Translations under genes and position numbers: made by a program
Assembly: GCA_020638635.1 (NCBI GenBank)
Contig: JACKIE010000003.1
Coordinates: 248,001 to 312,000, forward strand
Source of the DNA: Planctomycetota bacterium
GTDB lineage: Bacteria > Planctomycetota > UBA8742 > UBA2392
Direction of reading: 5' to 3'
DNA: 64,000 bases
Notes under the pieces: model-generated
The model's input: the letters and a program-made list of their open reading frames with translations, nothing else
Database searches by the model: none
What the model was told of the DNA's origin: nothing
In this document: positions 56,615 to 63,984 of the stretch, piece by piece
Layout of the letters: each line of letters opens with the position of its first letter
Position numbering within the stretch: the first letter of the stretch is position 1

Positions 56615-57122
56615 GTTCCCACACAATCATTTCGCCCAGGTTGGTGTCCCGTTGCGGGCCCAGCCTTTTAAAACCCAGCCTTTCCAGCATGTGGGCGCTC
56701 ACTTTGTTGTCCGGCAGCGTGCGGGCGCGCACGGCCTTCACCTCTGGCTGCGCAAAACACCAGTCCAGCAGCGCTCGCGCGGCCTCTGTCGCGTAGCCCT
56801 TGCGGCGCTGCGACTCCACGATTTCGTAGCCCAGCTCGACGCGGCCGTGGGCATCCGGACCACCCTTCAGGTTGATCACGCCAGCCAGTGTCGGCTCAGC
56901 GGTGGTCACGATCAGGCGCCCCAACCACTTCAGGGCCACGCCTTTTCCTAAAGCGCTTAGCTGCGACGGGAACTGGTAATCACGCACGCCGTCGCTCGGC
57001 CAGCCGGGCGGAATCACGGCGCCAAGCGCATCCCCCACCGCCGCCAGGTCGCCGGCCTGCGCGGCCAGCAGCAGCGGCAACTCAAAGGGCACAAGACGCA
57101 GTCGTTCTGATTCGATGAGCAC
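56583..57122 (-). CDS. RimJ/RimL-type GNAT acetyltransferase
   Basis: A 179-residue enzyme with GNAT motifs: LIESERLRLVPFELP at the start, VELGYEIVESQRRKGYATEA as acetyl-CoA binding motif A, and VRARTLPDNKVSAHMLERLGF as motif B. It would acetylate a protein N-terminus or a small amine. It starts with GTG, with TAGGA upstream. Its 3' end overlaps the acyl-CoA dehydrogenase gene on the other strand. Confidence 0.85.
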   Translation of the reverse strand: MLIESERLRLVPFELPLLLAAQAGDLAAVGDALGAVIPPGWPSDGVRDYQFPSQLSALGKGVALKWLGRLIVTTAEPTLAGVINLKGGPDAHGRVELGYEIVESQRRKGYATEAARALLDWCFAQPEVKAVRARTLPDNKVSAHMLERLGFKRLGPQRDTNLGEMIVWELTPSSPSVKS

Positions 57123-57138
57123 GTCCTAGATGTTACTG

Positions 57139-57248
57139 GCAACTGCAAAAACATGGTAACCACGTAGGACCCTGAAGGACCACGAAGTAAAGCGTGACCC
57201 GCCGTTCTTCGCGGTCCTTAGTGGTTCTTCGTGGTTAGCCGCAGTTGC
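57139..57248. repeat. 110-bp MITE-like inverted repeat
   Basis: Outer arms GCAACTGC (57139-57146) and GCAGTTGC (57241-57248) are perfect. Inner arms TAACCACG...GGACC (from 57157) and GGTCC...CGTGGTTA (to 57237) are nearly perfect. No coding capacity. The rest of the gap up to 57516 holds a -10-like TATACT (57323-57328) and a GGGCGG-N6-CCGCCC hairpin at 57479-57496. Confidence 0.75.
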
Positions 57249-57516
57249 TTTTCGTCAGAGGAATGGTGGGAGTTTACGAGTCGAACAGCCGAGCTTTCTT
57301 TCGGGATTGGTACCCGTCGCGCCTATACTTGTCTCCGGCTTCCCTTCCGCGCCTCGAAAAAATCTGGAAATACTTTTCGCCGCTCCAAGTGCCGTTGCGC
57401 CAGCCGCTTCCGATTTCGGCCCTCGTCGTAAGTCGTGTTTTCGCGCTCGAAAAATGTGCCATCCGCCGCAATGGGTGAGGGCGGCCTTTTCCGCCCAGCC
57501 CGAACGGAGAACCAAC

Positions 57517-57969
57517 ATGGCCCGTTACCCCAACGTCCGCGGCCGCAAAGACCACAGGCCCCGCGGCCAGGACCGCATGTGGGATGAAATCGCCATCGCC
57601 CAGCGCCTGTACCTTGAAACCGGCGGCGAAGACATCGACTTCGGCATCCGCTCCGCGCGCAACATGCTGGAGACCTACGACCGCCAACAGGAAAGCGGCG
57701 CCGCCGGCCAGGGGCTCATCACCCACGCCGAAGCCAATCGCGCCCGTGCGCAGCTCGCGAACCTGACGCGCCAGCGCGAACAGAAGTTGGCCAGGTGCCG
57801 CGCGGACATCGACGAAATGCTCGATACCGACGCGAAGGCCAAGGAGGAGACCAAGCCCGAGCCCTCCACCAGGCCGGAATCGCGCAACACCGAAGCCCCC
57901 GAGCCGCTTAAGCCCGTGGCGCCGCGCACTGCCGACGCACTGGAGCCGGTGGCCGCAGCCAGCGATTAA
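57517..57969 (+). CDS. small charged protein of unknown function
   Basis: Not recognised. The 150-residue protein is basic at the N-terminus (MARYPNVRGRKDHRPRG). It has a helical middle (QRLYLETGGEDIDFGIRSAR, then ARAQLANLTRQREQKLARCR) likely to form a coiled coil, and a Pro/Glu-rich disordered tail. There is no signal peptide or TM. CGGAGA lies six bases before the ATG; longer in-frame starts would be read from repeat and leader DNA. Confidence 0.7.
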   Translation: MARYPNVRGRKDHRPRGQDRMWDEIAIAQRLYLETGGEDIDFGIRSARNMLETYDRQQESGAAGQGLITHAEANRARAQLANLTRQREQKLARCRADIDEMLDTDAKAKEETKPEPSTRPESRNTEAPEPLKPVAPRTADALEPVAAASD

Positions 57970-58037
57970 CCGGAATGGCTCTCGCCCTGCACGTGTTCGC
58001 TTGCTGGAATCCCGAAGCGGACGAACAAGGAGAGAGC

Positions 58038-58867
58038 ATGAAGAGCACACTGATCGCGGCTGCAGCCGCACTGCTGATTGTCGCGACCGTGGTGGTCGCG
58101 GGCCTGACCAACGAACCGACTGACGCGCAGGACACCGGCAAGCCGGTCGCCCTGCAGGACATCCGCAGCAAGGTCGTCGTCTACAAGGACGGCGACACGG
58201 AGTGTGAAGGCTTCGCGGCCTGGGACGAAGGCGTCAAGGGCAAGCGCCCGGTGGTGCTGATTGTCCACGACTGGATGGGCCGCGGCGAGTTCGACGAGGC
58301 CCGCGCCCCGACCTCGCGCAACTGGGCTACCTGGCCTTCAGCGTTGACGTGTACGGCAAGGGTGTGCGCCCCGCCAACGCCGCCGAGGCCGGCAAGACCG
58401 CCGGCGCCTGGAAGAACGACACCGCAGCCCTGCGCACACGCCTGCAGGCGGGCATGAACGCCGCCCTTGAACTGGAGCAGGCCGAGAAGTCGAAAGTCGG
58501 CGCCATGGGCTACTGCTTCGGCGGCTTCAGCGCCCTTGAGCTCGCGCGCAGCGGCGCGGATGTGAAGGGCGTGATCAGCTTCCACGGCAGCCTGCGCAGC
58601 GCAACGCCAGACGACGCGAAGAACATCAAGGGCAAGGTGCTGGTGCTGCACGGCGCCGACGACGACTTCGAGTCGGTCGCGATCATCAACAAGGAAATGA
58701 AGGACGCCGGCGTGGACTACGAGCTCGACCTCTACGGCCACACGGTGCACGCCTTCACCAACCCCAAGGCCGGCAACGACCCCAGCAAAGGCGTGGCCTA
58801 CAGCGCCCAGGCCGACAAACGCTCCTGGCAACGCATGGAGGATTTCTTCGCGGAGATCTTTAAATAA
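58038..58867 (+). pseudogene. dienelactone hydrolase-family protein, frameshifted near 58305-58310
   Basis: The first part (58038 to about 58308) has a signal anchor (MKSTLIAAAAALLIVATVVV) and the DLH start (FAAWDEGVKGKRPVVLIVHD). The rest continues in another frame with Y-G-K-G-V-R, the nucleophile region GAMGYCFGGFSALELA (Cys as in dienelactone hydrolase), ADDDFESV with the acid, and YGHTVHAFTNP with the His. A run CGCCCCG marks the place where one base appears to be missing. All catalytic residues are intact, so a sequencing or assembly error is about as likely as a true mutation. The intact protein would be about 276 residues and exported or membrane-anchored. Confidence 0.82.
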
Positions 58868-58919
58868 GCGCCACGGCCCCGACTGCTGCGGCGCCATGCC
58901 AGGGGCGCTGCGCCGCTGT

Positions 58920-59685
58920 GCAGTAAAGCCGGCGCAGCCGGCGTCTCGCTCGGTAAGCCCCCGGCGCAGCGACCCGCCCGCCAAAGCCTTGGCGACGGCG
59001 GGAGCGGAGCCGGGGGACACGGACGGGACAGAATCCCGAGCCGCGAAGCGGCGGCTCTTGTGTGGGGCGCGCAACCATCGGCCCGGTATCCTGCCGCCAT
59101 GAGCCATTCCTACACGCGCCAGCTGCTCCACATCGTGTTCAGCACTAAGGAACGTCGGCCGTTCCTGCACGCTGAAGTTCGGCCTCGCATGCTGGGCTAC
59201 CTGCGCACCGTGGCTAACGACTTGAACGCCACCGTGCTGGGGCTGATCGGGGTGGACGATCACGTGCACCTGTTAGTGGACATGCCGGCCGCTCTGAGCA
59301 CGGCGGATTTCCTGACCAAGCTGAAGGCCAACTCCTCACGTTGGTTTCGCAAGTTGTTCCCGAAGGTCGACTTCCGCTGGCAGCGTGGTTACGGCGCGTT
59401 CAGCGTAAGCCCATCGAAAGTTGAAGGGGTGCGGAGCTACATCGACCGGCAAGAGGCGCACCACCCGAAACATTCATTCGAGGACGAGATCCGAAAGCTG
59501 GTGAAGAACCACGGCTTGGACTTTGAAGAACGCTTCTTCCTGGGTTGAGAGCCGCCGCTTCGCGGCTCTCTGACTTTGCCACAAGCCAACCCCCGGCTCC
59601 GCTCCCGCCTTCGCCAAGGCTTCGGCGGGCGGGTCGCTGCGCCGGGGGCTTACCAAGAGAGACGCCGGCTTCGCCGGCTGGCTGC
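58920..59685. mobile_element. REP-associated transposase (RAYT-like) element with long inverted arms
   Basis: Left arm 58920-59058 and right arm 59547-59685 are near-identical inverted copies of about 140 bp. Each holds several hairpins, including TAAGCCCCCGGCGCAGCGAC, the palindrome GAGCCGCGAAGCGGCGGCTC and AGCCGGCG/CGCCGGCT. The transposase gene fills the middle. Such an arrangement is typical of single-copy RAYT genes bracketed by REP sequences. Confidence 0.83.
59099..59548 (+). CDS. IS200-like Y1 transposase (REP-associated tyrosine transposase)
   Basis: A single-strand DNA nuclease of the HUH family, 149 residues. HUH is seen as VDDHVHLLVDMP and the catalytic Tyr in VRSYIDRQEAHH. HIVFSTKERRPFL near the N-terminus is typical of this group. 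All key residues are present, so it may be active. A TATCCT box ends six bases before the ATG, which supports this start and suggests a leaderless mRNA. The long inverted arms on both sides are its probable substrates. Confidence 0.92.
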   Translation: MSHSYTRQLLHIVFSTKERRPFLHAEVRPRMLGYLRTVANDLNATVLGLIGVDDHVHLLVDMPAALSTADFLTKLKANSSRWFRKLFPKVDFRWQRGYGAFSVSPSKVEGVRSYIDRQEAHHPKHSFEDEIRKLVKNHGLDFEERFFLG

Positions 59686-59716
59686 TTCACGAACTCGGGA
59701 TCGTTCACTCCCCTGC

Positions 59717-59746
59717 CGCCGCGGCTCTGCCGTGGCGTTTTTTTTT
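59717..59746 (+). terminator. intrinsic terminator after the transposase element
   Basis: CGCCGCGGC - TCT - GCCGTGGCG (one G-U pair) followed by nine T. Confidence 0.9.
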
Positions 59747-59780
59747 GAGTTCCCGGAAATAGCTGCCGGGTACCCGGTGT

Positions 59781-59809
59781 TTGTTGATCAACTGTTGTGA
59801 AAATACTTT
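59781..59809 (+). promoter_or_regulatory. promoter of the fasciclin gene
   Basis: TTGTTG, 17-base spacer, TACTTT. The palindrome TTGATCAA overlaps the -35 box. Confidence 0.5.
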
Positions 59810-59840
59810 TGAAGATTACTCAAACACTGGAGACCAGACC

Positions 59841-60752
59841 ATGAAGTACCTCACCACCGTACTGCCCGCGCTTGCCTTCGCGCTGCTGCTGGGCGCCTGC
59901 ACTTCCACTCACACCGCCGAGGGCACCGGCGGGGAAGCTCCCAAGAGCGACATCGTTGACACCGCCGCGAACGCCGGCCAGTTCAAGACCCTGGTCGCCG
60001 CCGTGAAGGCCGCCGGCCTGGTGGAAACCCTGAAGGGCGAAGGCCCCTTCACGGTGTTCGCGCCCAACGACGCCGCTTTCGAGAAGCTGCCCAAGGGCAC
60101 CCTCGAGCTGCTGCTGAAGCCCGAAAACAAAGAAAAGCTGACGAACATCCTCACCTATCACGTGGTGGCCGGCAAAGTGATGGCCAAGGACGCCGCCACG
60201 CTGACCGAGGCCCAGACCGTGTTCGGCCAGAAGCTCAGCATCGACGCCACCGATGGCGTGAAGATCGACGGCGCCAAGGTGATCAGCGCCGACATCGAGT
60301 GCACCAACGGCGTGATCCACGTGATCGACAGCGTCATCCTGCCCAAGGACATCGTCGGCGTCGCGGCCGGCAACGACGACTTCTCGACCCTGGTCGCCGC
60401 GGTCAAGGCCGCCGAGCTGGTCGAAACGCTGCAGGGTGACGGCCCCTTCACGGTGTTCGCGCCCAACAACGCCGCCTTCGCCAAGCTGCCGGAAGGCACG
60501 GTCGAAGAGCTGCTGAAGCCCGAGAACCGCGAGAAGCTGACGGCGATCCTCACCTACCACGTGGTGGCCGGCAAAGTGATGTCCGCGGACGTGGTGAAGC
60601 TGACCGAGGCCGCCACGGTGCAGGGCCAGAAGGTGAAGATCGAGGTCAAGGACGGCACCGTGCACGTTGACGGCGCGAAGGTGATCGCCACGGACATCAA
60701 GTGCAGCAACGGCGTGATCCACGTGATCGACAGCGTGATCCTGCCCAAGTAG
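59841..60752 (+). CDS. fasciclin (FAS1) lipoprotein with two domains
   Basis: A 303-residue envelope protein. The signal ends in a lipobox (LLLGACTS, Cys near 19). Two FAS1 domains follow, about 35-165 and 172-303. Each has [17 protein letters not shown] or [37 protein letters not shown] and [13 protein letters not shown]. The halves are highly similar at the DNA level, indicating a recent internal duplication. FAS1 proteins mediate adhesion or bind small ligands. CTGGAG lies eight bases before the ATG. Confidence 0.93.
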   Translation: MKYLTTVLPALAFALLLGACTSTHTAEGTGGEAPKSDIVDTAANAGQFKTLVAAVKAAGLVETLKGEGPFTVFAPNDAAFEKLPKGTLELLLKPENKEKLTNILTYHVVAGKVMAKDAATLTEAQTVFGQKLSIDATDGVKIDGAKVISADIECTNGVIHVIDSVILPKDIVGVAAGNDDFSTLVAAVKAAELVETLQGDGPFTVFAPNNAAFAKLPEGTVEELLKPENREKLTAILTYHVVAGKVMSADVVKLTEAATVQGQKVKIEVKDGTVHVDGAKVIATDIKCSNGVIHVIDSVILPK

Positions 60753-60783
60753 CGCACCCTCACACGCCCCCGAGGTTGCGCCA

Positions 60784-60808
60784 GGGGCGCGGCAGCGTGC
60801 CGCGCCCC
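60784..60808. terminator. bidirectional hairpin between convergent genes
   Basis: GGGGCGCGGCA - GCG - TGCCGCGCCCC, a perfect 11-bp stem, between the fasciclin and glycosyltransferase genes. Confidence 0.75.
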
Positions 60809-60812
60809 TGCC

Positions 60813-62057
60813 CTATTTGCGGAGGGCTTCGACCAGCTCGCAGGTGCGGCGCATCCATGCTTCGGCGTCGAAGCGTTGGGCTACCTGCTGCGCGCGCCGT
60901 ATCGTTTCCGGATTTCCCAGCAGCTCATCAAGCACCTTGGCAATGCGCTTCGCCTTGAATTGCTTTGGCGCCAAACCATCGCCCACGCCCAGGTCGCGCA
61001 CGCGGCTCAGGTTGTCCAGCTGGTCGTGCGCCATGTGCTGCACAAGGTGCGGGATGCCCGCCCGCAGCGCCTGCGCGCAGGTGCCCACGCCGCCGTGGTA
61101 GACCAGCGCCGCCGAGCGCGGTAGCACCTCGCTGAACGGCACGTACTCGAAATGCCGCACGGCTTCGGGCAGCCGCTTGGGCACCGTCTCGGGGAAGCGT
61201 GACAGCAGCAGCCCGCGCCGGCCGGACAACTCCAGCGCCTTCACGCCTTCCTCAAAGAACTCGTGGCCGTGGGCCATGGCGCTGCCGGGCGTGAACACCA
61301 CGGGCGGCTCGCCGGCCTGCAGGAACTCCTCCAGCCCGGGCGGTGCCTCGCGCAAGCCCTTTTCGTCGAACAGCGGAAAGCCGGTCAGCACCGTCTGCTT
61401 CGGCCAGTCGGGCTGGGGCGGGCCGAACCACTCGGGGAACAGGCCGATCACGCGGTCCGGCGAGTGCCACCAGTCGCGGATGATATCGCGCACAGGGGCA
61501 AGGCCTTGCTCGCGCCGGAAGCGGTTCAGGCCGGGCAGGATGTGATGATCAGCCACCTTGCCGCCCACCCACCACTGGAAGCGCTTCAGGAAGCGCGGCG
61601 CCCACTGGCCGAAGGGTGCGCCGTGCAGCATTGGTTGCCGGTAGGTGCTGATGAACAAGGAAGGCGCCAGGTGCACGGTGGCTAGCGGGATGTCCAGCAG
61701 CTCACGCACGTTGCGGGTGCCGAAAGCCAGCGAGCCCGCCAGCATCACGGTTTCGCCGGGCTTGTGCAGTTCGCGGGCGTGCTGGAGAATCGGCTCATAG
61801 GAGTAGTTGAGCGCCTTGTGGACCAGCGTCTCGAAGGCCTTGCGCGGGTGCCACAGGTTCGGGTCGTCCTGCACGCGGATGAAGTCCTCGGCCGTGCCGA
61901 CGGCGCGGAACTCGATGCCCGCGCGTTGCGCCAGCGGCTCGAAGAACGCGCTGGTGATCATGAACACTTCGTGGCCGCGGGCCTGCAGGGCCTTGCCCAC
62001 GCCGATGAAAGGGTGGACGTCGCCGGCACTGCCCATGGGGAAGATCAGGATGCGCAT
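60813..62057 (-). CDS. family-1 (MGT/UGT-type) glycosyltransferase
   Basis: A 414-residue GT-B enzyme that probably transfers a sugar from a UDP- or dTDP-sugar to a lipid or natural product. The N-terminal domain starts MRILIFPMGSAGDVHPFIGV with ALQARGHEVFMIT. The donor-binding signature is YHGGVGTCAQALRAGIPHLV with MAHDQLDN. It resembles sterol/rhamnosyl-type transferases. The start is ATG 62057 (an in-frame TTG precedes). It is divergent from the ClpS-like gene. Confidence 0.9.
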   Translation of the reverse strand: MRILIFPMGSAGDVHPFIGVGKALQARGHEVFMITSAFFEPLAQRAGIEFRAVGTAEDFIRVQDDPNLWHPRKAFETLVHKALNYSYEPILQHARELHKPGETVMLAGSLAFGTRNVRELLDIPLATVHLAPSLFISTYRQPMLHGAPFGQWAPRFLKRFQWWVGGKVADHHILPGLNRFRREQGLAPVRDIIRDWWHSPDRVIGLFPEWFGPPQPDWPKQTVLTGFPLFDEKGLREAPPGLEEFLQAGEPPVVFTPGSAMAHGHEFFEEGVKALELSGRRGLLLSRFPETVPKRLPEAVRHFEYVPFSEVLPRSAALVYHGGVGTCAQALRAGIPHLVQHMAHDQLDNLSRVRDLGVGDGLAPKQFKAKRIAKVLDELLGNPETIRRAQQVAQRFDAEAWMRRTCELVEALRK

Positions 62058-62113
62058 CAAGAGCCTGCCGCAGGTTTTACACGGTTCGAGACAAAACCAT
62101 GACGCGCGTACGC

Positions 62114-62119
62114 TATAAT
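62114..62119 (+). promoter_or_regulatory. perfect -10 box six bases before the ClpS-like gene
   Basis: TATAAT ends exactly six bases before the ATG at 62126, so transcription would begin at or next to the start codon. No clear -35 or Shine-Dalgarno is seen. The gene entering at 63985 has the same layout with TAAAAT. Confidence 0.65.
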
Positions 62120-62125
62120 CAGGGC

Positions 62126-62470
62126 ATGCCTGAAGATACCCCTTCCGACCCGCAGTTTGAGCCGGACGAGACCAGCTCAGAAACCGGGCGCGACGACAGC
62201 ACCATGATCGCCGCCAGGGCGAAGGTGTGGTTTTTCGACGACGACAAGACTCCGGTCGATTTCGTGCTGTACGCGCTCGAGCAGTACTTCGGCTACGACG
62301 AACCCAAGGCGCGCGCCATCGTCGAGCGCATCCGCAAGCAGGGTAAGGCCGTCGCTGCCGAGCTGCCGGCCATCCCGGCCGAGCTCGCGAGGCGCAAGGT
62401 GGAGCAGGCCGCCGCAGACGCAGGCTACCCGTTCCGTGTAGAGATCGAAGGCGGCCCGCAGATCGTGTGA
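62126..62470 (+). CDS. ClpS-like adaptor with a degenerate N-degron pocket
   Basis: A 114-residue protein of the ClpS family, which hands N-degron substrates to ClpAP. It has the acidic disordered N-terminus (about 27 residues) and the ClpS fold (FFDDDKTPVDFVLYALEQYF, IRKQGKAVAAEL, YPFRVEIE). By alignment to E. coli ClpS, pocket residue Asn34 is Asp38 here and His66 is Arg70. Classical N-degron binding is therefore doubtful, and it may recruit other substrates or block the protease. Its stop overlaps the next start (TGATG). Confidence 0.86.
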   Translation: MPEDTPSDPQFEPDETSSETGRDDSTMIAARAKVWFFDDDKTPVDFVLYALEQYFGYDEPKARAIVERIRKQGKAVAAELPAIPAELARRKVEQAAADAGYPFRVEIEGGPQIV

Positions 62471-63234
62471 TGGCCGCTCAGTTCACAAGCCAGAGTACCG
62501 AAGCCGCCGAACTGGCATCTGCATTGTTCAGAGAGTGGCTGGCGGAACTCCCCGAGGGTGTCCTGCGCAGCCACGTCGCTGAGCTGGCGCTGTCATTCCG
62601 GGAACTTGATGAGCAGCAACTCAGGCTGCTGGTCTACCACGCTGAGCCCGGTCCCCTGTGCCTGTATGGAGCACGGATGAACGGCGACCACGTCGAGATC
62701 GTGGGGCCGTACGTCAAAAAGGAATTTCGGCGTCATGGTTTAGGAAAAGCATCGCTTACAGATGCAATGAGGCTCTGTTGGTCAATGCCCGAGGTTTACC
62801 TTCTAGCCCTCGGAAACGAGCCGTGGAGAACTGACAAGCTGGAGCGGGAGGGCTTCTTCGCCTGCGATTCCATACTTCCCGGGGGTGCTGGCGAACATCA
62901 GACATTCCTGGTGTCCGTCGAAAGACGAGCCCAGGACTATTTGCGGCTGGTCCGTGAACCTCGAGGTCGCGGTTCCTGGGCCGTAGTGCTTCACAACGAC
63001 GACGACACGACGTTTGAAATCGTGGTCGCGGCGCTCATGTATGCCCTCGATGTGAATGACCGCATCGCGTTCGAGTACGCAAACCTCGTGCACCACTGCG
63101 GTCAGGCGGTCATCCGGTTCTGCCGCACGGAATGGACCGCGAAACGTGTTGCCCGCACCATCCGCAACATCGCCCACGGGGCGGGTTTCCCGCTGTACGT
63201 TGACGTCGAGCGCACGGGAAACGGACTCGTGTGA
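62470..63234 (+). CDS. GNAT acyltransferase-ClpS fusion protein
   Basis: A 254-residue two-domain protein not matching a known architecture. Residues 45-150 look like a GNAT fold: VEIVGPYVKKEFRRHGLGKA is the acetyl-CoA-binding motif (RRHGLG), followed by YLLALGNEPWRTDKLEREGF. Residues 167-247 are a ClpS domain (AVVLHNDDDTTFEIVVAALM, VHHCGQAVI, FPLYVDVE) that keeps Asn176, Asp177 and His208, the N-degron pocket residues. Start ATG 62470 overlaps the ClpS-like stop by one base; GTG 62467 is also possible. Codon use in the GNAT half has many A/T third bases, unlike its neighbours. A role as enzyme plus adaptor in N-degron degradation is inferred. Confidence 0.84.
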   Translation: MAAQFTSQSTEAAELASALFREWLAELPEGVLRSHVAELALSFRELDEQQLRLLVYHAEPGPLCLYGARMNGDHVEIVGPYVKKEFRRHGLGKASLTDAMRLCWSMPEVYLLALGNEPWRTDKLEREGFFACDSILPGGAGEHQTFLVSVERRAQDYLRLVREPRGRGSWAVVLHNDDDTTFEIVVAALMYALDVNDRIAFEYANLVHHCGQAVIRFCRTEWTAKRVARTIRNIAHGAGFPLYVDVERTGNGLV

Positions 63235-63236
63235 GT

Positions 63237-63386
63237 GACATGGCCGTCCCGGCCATGTGTCGTGCGGGCGTCCCGCCTGCACAACGCGGCTGCTTTTGGC
63301 GGCCGAACACGGGCTGACGCAACCTGCTCCGCTTCCCGCTCGTCGGGCCGGAGGCCCGACGGACGCACGGCCGGGACGGCCGTGTC
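63237..63386. repeat. 150-bp inverted-repeat element
   Basis: Left arm GACATGGCCGTCCCGGCC (63237-63254) pairs with GGCCGGGACGGCCGTGTC (63369-63386) at 17 of 18 positions. Smaller palindromes such as TCGGGCCGGAGGCCCGA lie between. No gene seen in it. Confidence 0.75.
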
Positions 63387-63419
63387 ACCTCGCGCAGGAC
63401 ATCTTGCTAGACTCTCAGC

Positions 63420-63920
63420 ATGGCCGAGATCCGGATCGTGGACGTGAACGAGCAGTTCGAGCGCATGGACGACGTGCGCGCGCTGTTCACGGAGTACGCC
63501 CGTGAGATCGGCATCGACCTCGGCTTCCAGGGCTTCGAGCAGGAACTGGCCGAGTTGCCCGGCTGCTACGAAGCGCCACACGGCGTAATCCTGCTGGCTG
63601 AGGCCGACGGCCAACTCGCCGGCTGCGTGGCATTGAGACCGCTCGAAGAAAGCATCGCCGAACTCAAGCGCATGTACGTCCGCCCCGCGTACCGCGGCCG
63701 CGGTATTGCAGGCCGCCTCGTCGATGAAGTCATCTCGCGCGCCCTGCAGGCCGGATACCGCGGCATTCGACTCGACACCCTTGCGACCATGACCGCCGCG
63801 CGCGGGCTGTATGAGCGCCTCGGATTCGCGCGCATCGAGCCCTACTATCACAATCCGCTGCCCGACGTGGCCTACTATGAGTTGAAGTTCGGGCGCAGCG
63901 ATGAGCCGACGGGCAACTGA
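63420..63920 (+). CDS. GNAT-family N-acetyltransferase
   Basis: A 166-residue single-domain enzyme. Motif A is clear (LKRMYVRPAYRGRGIAGRLV) and motif B is LDTLATMTAARGLYERLGF, ending YYELKF. It is of the broad PanZ/YjgM-like type; the substrate is unknown. A TAGACT box ends six bases before the ATG and there is no Shine-Dalgarno, so the mRNA may be leaderless. It is separated from the GNAT-ClpS fusion by a repeat element. Confidence 0.9.
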   Translation: MAEIRIVDVNEQFERMDDVRALFTEYAREIGIDLGFQGFEQELAELPGCYEAPHGVILLAEADGQLAGCVALRPLEESIAELKRMYVRPAYRGRGIAGRLVDEVISRALQAGYRGIRLDTLATMTAARGLYERLGFARIEPYYHNPLPDVAYYELKFGRSDEPTGN

Positions 63921-63984
63921 CGCCACGGGCGCCTCGGGATCAGGCTGACCCTTCCAATGTCGCGGGGCGTGCTAAAATCCGGGC

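Noticed and set aside
58300..58320. Programmed ribosomal frameshift in the hydrolase gene
   Set aside because: There is no classical slippery heptamer and no known case in this family. An indel explains it more simply.
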